64,000 nucleotides of DNA from JABMMZ01 sp964505065 (GTDB taxonomy: Bacteria > Bacteroidota > Bacteroidia > NS11-12g > UBA955), in the NCBI GenBank assembly GCA_964505065.1, contig CAZDGF010000010.1:1-64000 (forward strand). The letters are read 5' to 3'. Numbering within the stretch: the stretch's first letter is position 1; every line of letters begins with the position of its first letter. The translations under genes and the position numbers were made by a program. Under the pieces are notes generated by a model. It saw nothing but the letters and a program-made list of their open reading frames with translations. It searched no databases and was not told the origin of the DNA. Positions 18,790 through 26,852 of this stretch are shown here, piece after piece.

Positions 18790-21700
18790 ATGAAAAAAGC
18801 TGTACTCATTATTCTTTTTAGTATTTCATTTTTTTCAGTATCTGCTCAAAAAACAAATACAGGTACAGACTTTTGGTTAGCATTTATTGGCAATTACGAT
18901 TCTCTATATGCAGGTAGATACGATTCTTTAAAATTATATGTTTCTGCTGCGCAAACCTCACAAATAACAATTTCTATACCCTTACAATCTTATAGTGTAA
19001 ATTATACAGTGCCAAAAGATAGTGTTATAGTATGTTTAATTCCTTTGCATTTGGGCTATATTTATTCAACAGAGGTTAAAGAAAACAAGGCTATTCATTT
19101 AACATCAGATTTTCCTGTTTCTGTTTCATCTATGAATTTACTATATGCTACAACAGATGCCAGTATTGTATTGCCAACAACTAATATTCCAAAAAACCCT
19201 AAATACATTTCAGTAAATCCAAGTTCAAGTTATAATAGTGCTATTATGTTAGTAGCCCCCGAGGATAGTATAGATATTACAATTATACCAACAACAAACA
19301 CAAGAGGAGGTAACAATGCAAACCTACCGTTTAATATTATACTTAACAGAGGGCAATTATATCAAATACTTGCAAGCAGCGACCTTACAGGCACTTCTAT
19401 TGTTGTAAACAATAACAAAAAATTAATTGCATTTAGTGGCGATAAATGCTCTAATTGGCCCTGTGGAGCTTGCGACCATCAATATGAGCAAATTATTCCT
19501 GAAGAGGTATTAGATACTGCCTATTTAGTTGCCCCTCATTTTGGGCATACAAGAGGATTTTATACCAAAATAGTGCCATTAGACACAAATACAACTATTA
19601 AAGTTAATAATAGAATATATAACAACGTTTCGTATAAAAATCCTTTGGTAATAAATACTACTTCTGGCGATTCTAATTTATATGTTAGCGGCACAAAAAA
19701 ATTCAGATGTTATCAATTTCTTAAAGGTGCTGGTATAAATTGTAGTGGATATTATAATTCAAGCTATGGCGACCCAGCAATGGTATGTATTTTAAGTGCC
19801 AAATATTTTGGTGAAAAATCTCTTTTTAGCACCGTAAATTCATTTAATTTAAAAGACCATTATGTTAATATTATAATTCATAAAAAATCTAAAGACAATG
19901 TGTATTTTGATGGGCTTCTATTAGATTCAACAGAATTTTATGATTTTCATTACAATAGTAATTTTGCTTATGCCAAAATATTACTTTCAGATGGGCAACA
20001 TACCATAGAATGTTCAGATGGACATTTGGCATACTGTTATGGTGTGGGCTTTTACGAATCTTATTTATATTTAGCAGGCTTTAGTTTGCCTAATTTTGAT
20101 ATTTCGTTTTTAGATTCTGTAAAACAATACGATTGTAAAAACAAAAGAATAAAAATGCAATTTAATGCTCAATTTTCATCTCCCATTAAAAAAGCAACTT
20201 GGTATTTTGGCGATGGAACTACTGCCGTTGGCGACCCAGTAAGCCATTGGTATGACAGCATAGGTATTTATAAAATAAAAGTGGTTGGCGAAAACTTTAG
20301 CAACAATAAAGATTCATTTATAAGAACTATTAATATTAATTGGCCTATTTTTAATCCAATAACCAACAAATACTCATGTGGCGATACGATTAAATATATA
20401 GAAAGAAGCCCTTTTTTTAGTAATTTTAAATGGCAAGATAGCAGCACCCAAAACTATTACAATGCCTATGGAGCAAGCAAAAAACTTTGGGTAAAAGCAA
20501 CTGATACAAGCGGATATTGTCTTTTTAAAGACACGGCAAATTATTATTTTACAGAGGTAATTGTAGATTCTAAAATTGAAAAAATAGATACTTGCCATAA
20601 ACGAAGTCTATTTGTATTGAAAGATAGCGTTAAAATTAAAGATGGCAACATTTTGACAAAAATTTGGATAATACCAAACTATTTTACTTTTTTTGATTCT
20701 ACAAATATAAAAGTACACTTGCCAATGCCGGGCAAATATCCTGTATATTTAGATGTAATAACAGAAAAATGTAAACTACGCCATAAAACAGAAATAGTGG
20801 TACACCCAAACTCTAAGGTTTTTGGCAAACCCGTGAACGAAGTATTTTGCGAGGGCGAAAAATTCAAATTGTATGATAGCTCAATTCTTGTTACAGGTAA
20901 ATTTAAAACCATAAAATGGCTTTTTGATGATGGGGCAACTGAAATGCAAAGCGATTCTCTAAAACTAATAACTTCATTGCCTTTTAACGGAGAAATAACC
21001 CGCCCTTTTAAGCATATTGCAATTACAGATAAAAACTGTTCTGATACCTTTAGAAATCAAATGTTGATATACCCTAAACCAAGTGTTAATTTTTTAATTG
21101 ATATTGATTCTCAACAATGCTTGCCTACTGCAAGATGGACATATACAAGCCAAACAACAACTTATGATGATACATCGGCTTTATCATGGAATACAGGCAA
21201 TGGTAAATTTGGAACCAATTATACAATGAAAAATATAAGATATTTTGCAGAAGGTAAATACAAGGTTAAACTTTCTGCTAAATCTACTTATGGCTGCCAA
21301 GACTCAATGATAAAATATGTACACGTATTTGCGCCTCCTATTTCTAAATTTACAATTAACGACTCTGCACAATGTTTAAGTAATAATTTATTTGAATTTA
21401 ATAACCAAACAACAGGCAGGAACTATACATATAATTGGCGTTTTGGGAATGGTAATAATTCTAAAAAAACATCGCCCGATTCAATTACTTATAATAATTT
21501 TGGCAATTACGTTGTAACATTAACTGCAAATTCGCCTATAAAAGATTGTTCTGATTCTGTTTCAAAAACAATTATTGTAACACAAAATCCTAATGCTACA
21601 TTTACTTTTAACAATAAAGAACAATGCATATCAAAAAATATATTTCAATTTAACAATTCAAGCACTGCAAAACATTTAATTGATAGTAATATTTGGCTTG

Positions 21701-23127
21701 TAGATAATATAAATTACTTCAATAAAAATTTATCGAATATTAAATATAATACAACAGGCGTAAAACTTATAAAACTTACGGTAATAGATACCAATGGTTG
21801 CAATAATACCTATACTGATTCTGTTATTATAACGCCAAACCCATTAGTTAATTTGACTGTCAATGATTCTATTCAATGCCTAAACACTCATTCCTTTGTA
21901 TTTAAAACCCAAAATTATCCATTAGATTCTAATACTTGGAAATTAGACAATATAACAATTGGAAATAAGCTGCTTGAAGACTCTCTGAATGTTAATAATC
22001 TTTTATCAGGCAATTATAAATTAACCCTATTTAAACACAATGCAATAGGCTGCAACGATAGCAACACAATTAATTTTACGGTACTACCCAAACCAATAGC
22101 ACAATTCAGTATTAATAAAGATAGCCAATGTTTAAATAATAATTTATTTACATTCAACAATCTATCTACAGCCAATAATGACGCTATAACTAACAACTAT
22201 TTTTACACAATTAATAATAGATATACAGGCAGCCCCAGCCTTTCTAATATTTCATATTCAAATATAGGGCAACACGCTATTAGCTTAAAAATTATTACAC
22301 AAGAAAATTGCACCGATAGTATTAACAAAAGTATTGAAATATTGCCAACACCAAATTTTAATGCATTGAACGATAGTGTATGTTTATACCAATATTCAAA
22401 TATTAATGCAATTCAACTAAGTGGCAACCCTATAACACAATGGAATTGGAAATTTTCTGATGGTAGTACAAGTAATACATCGCCTCCATTTTCCCATTTA
22501 TTTAATGCCGCAGGTAATTATAACTCTATTATTACTGTAACCGATATTTATAATTGTACTGAAACCAAAACTTTTATTTCAGCCTATAAAATATATCCAT
22601 TGCCAAATGCTAATTTTTATTTCAATGATTTTAATTCAGAAGATATAACTGCCAAGATACAATTTGTACCACAAATAATATTAAGTACAAACCAATACCT
22701 TTGGAAATTTCCTGATGCATCACAATCATATAAAGATTCATTAACAAAGATTATAACTGAACAAATGAAAGGTGCTGTTACCCTTAAAGTTACTAATGAA
22801 TACCAGTGTATTGACTCAACTATGCAATATGTAAATATTTTTCCAAAAAACTTTAATTTCTTTATACCCAATGCCTTTACTCCAAATTTAGATGAAAATA
22901 ATGATGAGCTATTGCCTATTGGATTAAAAAATGCTACCAATTATCGCTTTGAAATATATAACAGATGGGGCGAAAAAATATTTTTAAGTAATGATATTAA
23001 CAAAGGCTGGGACGGAAATTACTTACAACAACCTGTAATGGAAGGCAATTATCTATATTCTATAAGCTTTAGATATATAGATGGAAAAACATACCACTAT
23101 CGAGGATTAATAAATTTATTAAAATAA
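18790..23127 (+). CDS. Giant PKD adhesin-like protein with IgGFc-binding-like N-terminus and T9SS type B (CHU_C) C-terminus
   Basis: 1445-residue surface protein with signal peptide MKKAVLIILFSISFFSVSA. Residues of about 20-440 resemble the IgGFc-binding N-terminal domain family, with FWLAFIGN, a GDKCS...CGACDHQYEQIIP segment and a following YLVAPHFG. A PKD domain with WYFGDGT follows at about 445-520, then a tandem of roughly 80-95-residue Ig/PKD modules. Most of these open with the Cys motif QCLxxNxFxF (QCLSNN, QCISKN, QCLNTH, QCLNNN). The last 85 residues (IPNAFTPNLDENND, then YNRWGEKIF and GWDGNY) are the gliding motility-associated C-terminal domain, a T9SS type B signal. Export normally needs a PorP/SprF partner; one lies at 133, though not adjacent. 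Function is inferred as adhesion. Confidence 0.88.
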   Translation: MKKAVLIILFSISFFSVSAQKTNTGTDFWLAFIGNYDSLYAGRYDSLKLYVSAAQTSQITISIPLQSYSVNYTVPKDSVIVCLIPLHLGYIYSTEVKENKAIHLTSDFPVSVSSMNLLYATTDASIVLPTTNIPKNPKYISVNPSSSYNSAIMLVAPEDSIDITIIPTTNTRGGNNANLPFNIILNRGQLYQILASSDLTGTSIVVNNNKKLIAFSGDKCSNWPCGACDHQYEQIIPEEVLDTAYLVAPHFGHTRGFYTKIVPLDTNTTIKVNNRIYNNVSYKNPLVINTTSGDSNLYVSGTKKFRCYQFLKGAGINCSGYYNSSYGDPAMVCILSAKYFGEKSLFSTVNSFNLKDHYVNIIIHKKSKDNVYFDGLLLDSTEFYDFHYNSNFAYAKILLSDGQHTIECSDGHLAYCYGVGFYESYLYLAGFSLPNFDISFLDSVKQYDCKNKRIKMQFNAQFSSPIKKATWYFGDGTTAVGDPVSHWYDSIGIYKIKVVGENFSNNKDSFIRTININWPIFNPITNKYSCGDTIKYIERSPFFSNFKWQDSSTQNYYNAYGASKKLWVKATDTSGYCLFKDTANYYFTEVIVDSKIEKIDTCHKRSLFVLKDSVKIKDGNILTKIWIIPNYFTFFDSTNIKVHLPMPGKYPVYLDVITEKCKLRHKTEIVVHPNSKVFGKPVNEVFCEGEKFKLYDSSILVTGKFKTIKWLFDDGATEMQSDSLKLITSLPFNGEITRPFKHIAITDKNCSDTFRNQMLIYPKPSVNFLIDIDSQQCLPTARWTYTSQTTTYDDTSALSWNTGNGKFGTNYTMKNIRYFAEGKYKVKLSAKSTYGCQDSMIKYVHVFAPPISKFTINDSAQCLSNNLFEFNNQTTGRNYTYNWRFGNGNNSKKTSPDSITYNNFGNYVVTLTANSPIKDCSDSVSKTIIVTQNPNATFTFNNKEQCISKNIFQFNNSSTAKHLIDSNIWLVDNINYFNKNLSNIKYNTTGVKLIKLTVIDTNGCNNTYTDSVIITPNPLVNLTVNDSIQCLNTHSFVFKTQNYPLDSNTWKLDNITIGNKLLEDSLNVNNLLSGNYKLTLFKHNAIGCNDSNTINFTVLPKPIAQFSINKDSQCLNNNLFTFNNLSTANNDAITNNYFYTINNRYTGSPSLSNISYSNIGQHAISLKIITQENCTDSINKSIEILPTPNFNALNDSVCLYQYSNINAIQLSGNPITQWNWKFSDGSTSNTSPPFSHLFNAAGNYNSIITVTDIYNCTETKTFISAYKIYPLPNANFYFNDFNSEDITAKIQFVPQIILSTNQYLWKFPDASQSYKDSLTKIITEQMKGAVTLKVTNEYQCIDSTMQYVNIFPKNFNFFIPNAFTPNLDENNDELLPIGLKNATNYRFEIYNRWGEKIFLSNDINKGWDGNYLQQPVMEGNYLYSISFRYIDGKTYHYRGLINLLK

Positions 23128-23173
23128 ATATTAAATGTGTGTTACAAACCATTTTAAAAAATAAAAATCTAAT

Positions 23174-23265
23174 TTTGTTTGCACTAAAAGGGAGATGCTT
23201 ACACAATACTTAAATAATATTGTGTAATGGGAAATAGCACGAAAGGGAATAGATGCAAACAACAA
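23174..23265. repeat. Structured intergenic element with nested stems
   Basis: A perfect 10-bp stem TTACACAATA (23199-23208) and TATTGTGTAA (23218-23227) encloses a 9-nt loop. It sits inside an outer pair TTTGTTTGCA and TGCAAACAACAAA. The element fills most of the gap before the antitoxin gene at 23327. It may be a small mobile repeat or a structured RNA; no second copy was seen in the window. Confidence 0.45.
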
Positions 23266-23300
23266 AAAGATAAAGTATTTTGTTAGTAATAATTTTTATG

Positions 23301-23308
23301 TAAATTTG
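23301..23308 (+). promoter_or_regulatory. -7 box for the decayed toxin-antitoxin locus 1
   Basis: TAAATTTG is an exact consensus match, 18 nt before the antitoxin ATG at 23327. Confidence 0.5.
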
Positions 23309-23326
23309 TAATGTTTATTTTAAATT

Positions 23327-23533
23327 ATGAAAGTAATATTAGACATCAAAGACAATAAAGCGGCATTTGTAATGGAACTTTTAAATAACTTAAAATTTGT
23401 TAAAACTGAAACTATAAGCCCTGCTAAAGTTCAATTTTATAAAGAATTGAAAGCCTCAATAACTGAAGTAACATTGGCAAAAAAGGGTAAAATTAAATTA
23501 AAAACTGCCGAGCAATTGTTAAATGAATTATAG
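23327..23533 (+). CDS. Type II antitoxin-like small protein
   Basis: 68-residue protein (MKVILDIKDNKAAFVMELLN...) of a kind encoded directly upstream of RelE/ParE-type toxins in Bacteroidota. The N-terminal part is a short strand plus helix, and the C-terminal part is Lys-rich, as expected for a toxin-binding tail. Its stop codon overlaps the toxin start by 11 bp, the usual coupling. The reading frame is intact although the toxin frame is broken, so it is a solitary antitoxin or a gene starting to decay. The family assignment rests mostly on this context. Confidence 0.65.
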   Translation: MKVILDIKDNKAAFVMELLNNLKFVKTETISPAKVQFYKELKASITEVTLAKKGKIKLKTAEQLLNEL

Positions 23534-23850
23534 GATAGAAGTTACCGCTTATTTTGCCAAACAATTAAAACGATTGGCAAAAAAATATCCTTCTTTAAAA
23601 AAAGAGTTTGCAGAACTTAATAAACTCTCAGAAAGAAAACCCAGAACAAGGCACTAAACTTGGCAATAATTGCTATAAAATAAGGCTTGCCATAGCATCA
23701 AAACAAAAAGGCAAAAGTGGCTGAGCAAGGGTAATAACACACCTGCAAATTATAGAAACTAAAATTTATTTATTATCAATTTATGATAAATCTGAACAAG
23801 TAGATATAAAAGATAATGACATTGAAATTTGGCTCAAAGCTATTGAGTGA
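23523..23850 (+). pseudogene. Frameshifted RelE/ParE-type toxin pseudogene
   Basis: The frame begins ATG (23523) and reads MNYRIEVTAYFAKQLKRLAK, a typical RelE-superfamily start, up to about NKLS. It then shifts frame around 23620-23640. The second frame continues NPEQGTKLGNNCYKIRLA, hits a TGA in KSG*ARVITH where Gly is expected, and ends IEIWLKAIE* at 23848-23850. At least one indel and one nonsense change therefore inactivate it. The NPEQG-K-x-G and the C-terminal strand (KIYLLSIYDKSEQ) fit the family. It lies 6 nt from the end of the disrupted minus-strand gene. Confidence 0.8.
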
Positions 23851-23856
23851 ATATTT

Positions 23857-24333
23857 CTAAAACCTATTAATAATCAATTTAGCTAAACTTATTAATTTTT
23901 CTAAAACTATTGTTATAATTATGTAGTTTAAGAGAAAGTTTACGAGAAAAACTATAATGATAATCATGTTATATTTGGAGTCGTAAGAAAAACCTATTTT
24001 ATCTAAAAATGTAAATATTGGAAAAGCATAAATATTAAACCAAAATTAATCAATAGGAGATTTGAAAAATCGAACTATTTGATTTAGTTGGGATTAACCC
24101 CGATTTAAAAATTGTAATTATGTTTTGTAAAAACATGATTTACAATTTGTTATTCGATTCAGCAATTCTATTGCTGAATTTGGGTTAAACACCATCGTTC
24201 CAAATTCGGCTATTTTATTACCCCCTTCATACTCATCTACCGTTATTAGCATACATTTTAACGAAAGAAGAAATATTATGAAATAGATTACAAAAAAATA
24301 AATTCTAATTTCAGTTTTTCTTGTATTATTCAT
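23857..24333 (-). pseudogene. Small membrane-protein gene disrupted by 145-bp element copy A
   Basis: The minus strand from the ATG at 24333 reads MNNTRKTEIRIYFFVIYFII and continues to TMVF, where the 145-bp element (24040-24184) interrupts it. Removing the element plus one copy of the 5-bp flank gives TTT AAT ATT and an uninterrupted frame to a TAG at 23857-23859. The repaired product has 108 residues with at least two hydrophobic segments (YFFVIYFIIFLL and MIIIIVFLVNFLLNYIIITIV). In the present DNA the frame stops inside the element at 24118. I do not recognise the family. It converges on the toxin pseudogene. Confidence 0.75.
24040..24184 (+). mobile_element. 145-bp MITE-like element, copy A
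   Basis: Non-coding element with 5-bp direct repeats TTAAA on both sides (24035-24039 and 24185-24189). The left end begins CCAAAATTAATCAATAG and the right end is TTGCTGAATTTGGG, giving imperfect terminal inverted repeats. It is about 95% identical to copies B and C by eye and of the same length. It carries T and A where B and C have C and G at two paired stem positions (in TTGTAATT and TTTACAA), a compensatory change. It interrupts a minus-strand membrane-protein gene. Confidence 0.85.
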
Positions 24334-24364
24334 ATCCAATTAAATTAATTCTTGTAAATTTCCC

Positions 24365-25018
24365 CTACCCATAAAAAACCTTCAAAACCAACCATACTGC
24401 CAATGTAATACTCATTAATACAAAGGCAATGTCTCGCAATAGTTTTAGCCATTTCTTCTTTATTTCTATAATGCCTAAATCCAATTTGCGCTTACCAATA
24501 TAAAGTAATACAAAACTTAAAGATGCACTTGCCGTAGTCGCCAATAGCCAAGCATAGCTTAACTCTGCTATTGCAAATACAATAAAAACCAATGCCAATA
24601 TCAAAGCTACAATACCCAATATGGCAAACAAAGTGCGCAAGGTTTTTACTCTGCCATTGGTATTTTTATATTCTGTTGGTTGGGTAGTTTTTAATTGATT
24701 TTTTATTACTTCCAGAACCGCCTGGTTATTAAAACACTTTGTTTCGAGAGAAAATATCGGTAAATTTTGGTTCTGTAATTCAACCCTTGTCGAATTAAAG
24801 AATCTATTCTCATGCTTACCCTCCAAAACAGTATCCATATTTTCCTTTTCTACAAAAAATGGCTTTTGTTTTACAGCCTTTTCTGCATGTAGGTCATTCA
24901 ATTTTTCTTTTTTATTAAAATCTAAATGCACATTAAAACCGCTGCTATATCTACATTTTTGAATACTACAAGCATTCAACAAAAGTAAAAAACATGAAAA
25001 AAATATCAGTTTGGGCAT
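24365..25018 (-). CDS. Hypothetical lipoprotein with C-terminal membrane helices
   Basis: 217-residue protein of unrecognised family. The N-terminus carries a lipobox ending LLNAC with Cys17 as predicted lipidation site. A polar region of about 100 residues follows, then three hydrophobic helices (LFAILGIVALILALVFIVFA, a central one, and IAFVLMSITLAVWLVLKV). A lipid anchor combined with transmembrane helices suggests an inner-membrane protein. It is divergent from serS across 67 bp. Confidence 0.65.
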   Translation of the reverse strand: MPKLIFFSCFLLLLNACSIQKCRYSSGFNVHLDFNKKEKLNDLHAEKAVKQKPFFVEKENMDTVLEGKHENRFFNSTRVELQNQNLPIFSLETKCFNNQAVLEVIKNQLKTTQPTEYKNTNGRVKTLRTLFAILGIVALILALVFIVFAIAELSYAWLLATTASASLSFVLLYIGKRKLDLGIIEIKKKWLKLLRDIAFVLMSITLAVWLVLKVFYG

Positions 25019-25085
25019 TTTCTTGTATGCAAATTACAATAATAGTGCCTTATTTTGCAACATTGTTTTATTTTAACACAAATTT

Positions 25086-26354
25086 ATGCTTACCCTAAAC
25101 GCTATTCGCACCCAAAAAGAAGAAATAATTAGCCGCCTTGCCAAGCGTGGTATTGATAGAAGTGATATTATCAACGAAGTAATTTCTATTGATGAAGCCA
25201 AAAGAAATACACAAACCCAATTGGAAAATAATTTGGCAAAAGCCAATGCTATAGCCAAAGAAATTGGCGATTTGTTTAAAATAGGTAACAAAGAATTGGC
25301 AGAAACAAAACGACAAGAAAGCACGCAATTGAAAGATGAAACAAAGGTATTGGAAACCAAACTTGCCGAACTTGAAAACGCCCTAACCCAAAAACTATAC
25401 GAAATACCCAATGCGCCAAGCCAGGCTGTAAAAACAGGCACAACACCAGAAGAAAACGAAACTGTATTTGAATGGGGAGAAGAACCCATTTTACCACCAA
25501 ACCCAAAGCCACATTGGGAGCTAACAGAGCAATACGATATTATAGATTTTGAATTGGGCAATAAAATTACAGGAGCTGGTTTTCCTGTTTATAAAGGCAA
25601 AGGCGCAAGGCTGCAAAGAGCCTTAATCAATTTCTTTTTAGATGAAGCCATAAAAGCTGGATATTACGAGGTGCAACCGCCTATATTGGTAAACGAAGCT
25701 AGCGGTTACGGCACAGGGCAATTGCCCGATAAAGAAGGGCAAATGTACCACGATAAGGCAGATAATTTATACCTTATTCCAACTGCCGAAGTGCCTATTA
25801 CCAATATTTATAGAGATGTTATTTTAAAAGAAGAAGAATTGCCAATAAAAAATGTAGGCTATACGCCTTGTTTTAGAAGAGAAGCGGGTAGTTATGGTGC
25901 GCATGTTAGAGGATTAAATCGCTTACACCAGTTTGACAAAGTAGAAATAGTGCAAATAACCACACCGCAGCAAAGCTATGGGGTGTTGGAAGAAATGGCA
26001 AACCATGTTAAAAGCTTAATGGAAAAATTGGGTTTAAAATACAGAATACTTCGCCTTTGCGGTGGTGATATGGGTTTTGCGAGTGCCTTAACCTACGATT
26101 TTGAAGCTTGGAGCGGTGCGCAACAGCGTTGGTTGGAGGTTAGCTCTACCTCTAATTTTGAAACCTTTCAAGCCAATAGATTAAAATGCCGCTATAAAAC
26201 AAAAGAAGGTAAAAATGAATTGGTGCATACCCTAAATGGTAGCGCATTGGCTTTGCCTCGCATTGTGGCTTGTTTGTTAGAAAATTACCAAACAGAAAAT
26301 GGCATTAACTTACCCGAATGTTTACACCCTTATTTAGGATTCACAAGTATTTAA
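25086..26354 (+). CDS. serS: Serine-tRNA ligase
   Basis: Class II aminoacyl-tRNA synthetase (422 residues) charging tRNA-Ser. The N-terminal long coiled-coil arm that binds the tRNA variable arm spans about residues 30-110 (Glu/Lys/Ala-rich). The catalytic core has the TAEVPITN segment, motif 2 (CFRREAGSYG then LHRLHQF-like) and motif 3 (LNGSALALPR). Length is typical. The Kazal-domain gene follows 12 nt downstream and may be co-transcribed. Confidence 0.96.
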   Translation: MLTLNAIRTQKEEIISRLAKRGIDRSDIINEVISIDEAKRNTQTQLENNLAKANAIAKEIGDLFKIGNKELAETKRQESTQLKDETKVLETKLAELENALTQKLYEIPNAPSQAVKTGTTPEENETVFEWGEEPILPPNPKPHWELTEQYDIIDFELGNKITGAGFPVYKGKGARLQRALINFFLDEAIKAGYYEVQPPILVNEASGYGTGQLPDKEGQMYHDKADNLYLIPTAEVPITNIYRDVILKEEELPIKNVGYTPCFRREAGSYGAHVRGLNRLHQFDKVEIVQITTPQQSYGVLEEMANHVKSLMEKLGLKYRILRLCGGDMGFASALTYDFEAWSGAQQRWLEVSSTSNFETFQANRLKCRYKTKEGKNELVHTLNGSALALPRIVACLLENYQTENGINLPECLHPYLGFTSI

Positions 26355-26366
26355 AACTATATTTTT

Positions 26367-26843
26367 TTGAGAATAATTCTTTGCATAGTATTGGGTTTTA
26401 TGTCTAACATTTGTGTAGCGCAAATTCCCTGTGTAGAAGAATCGAGAATAACCCCTACCTACCAATGCAACGATGAATTTTACAACCCCGTATGCGGTTG
26501 CAATGGTATTACCTACAGAAACCAATGCAATGCCTACTTTGTAAATGGGGTAAACAATTGGGTAAGCGGTGTATGTGCAGGTATTAATGTAGATTTTTAT
26601 CCAAACCCTGTAGTGTTAAATACCATGTTAACAGTAAATTTGGGTTTCGCAGAAAATGTAATGGCAAATGCAGATATAAAAATAGTGGATATGTATGGCA
26701 AAGTATATATTCAACGTATAGTTAATAATTTCAACCGTATGCAAATACAGTTTGATTTAAGCGCCATGCGAACTGGTGTTTATGTTCTATTTATTGTGGG
26801 CAGCAACAACAGTATTGTTAGTCAAAAATTTGCAAAATACTAA
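26367..26843 (+). CDS. Kazal-domain protein with T9SS type A sorting domain
   Basis: 158-residue exported protein. The only start giving a proper signal peptide is the TTG at 26367 (MRIILCIVLGFMSNICVAQ); the first ATG, at 26400, would cut the peptide in half. A Kazal-type domain has Cys at 22, 34, 43, 45, 54 and 70 and the core PVCGCNGITYRNQCNA, as in protease-inhibitor-like modules of Bacteroidota. From residue 73 the protein is essentially only a T9SS type A sorting domain (VDFYPNPVVLN, then TGVYVLFIVG). It is probably a secreted or surface inhibitor or binding module. It lies between serS and the L,D-transpeptidase gene with short gaps of 12 and 9 nt. Confidence 0.8.
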   Translation: MRIILCIVLGFMSNICVAQIPCVEESRITPTYQCNDEFYNPVCGCNGITYRNQCNAYFVNGVNNWVSGVCAGINVDFYPNPVVLNTMLTVNLGFAENVMANADIKIVDMYGKVYIQRIVNNFNRMQIQFDLSAMRTGVYVLFIVGSNNSIVSQKFAKY

Positions 26844-26852
26844 TTCAATAAA

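Noticed and set aside
24118..24339. A complete 73-residue protein on the minus strand
   Set aside because: Its last 21 codons lie inside MITE copy A and its first codon is TTG. It is the 5' part of a disrupted gene, so it is listed as a pseudogene from 23857 to 24333.
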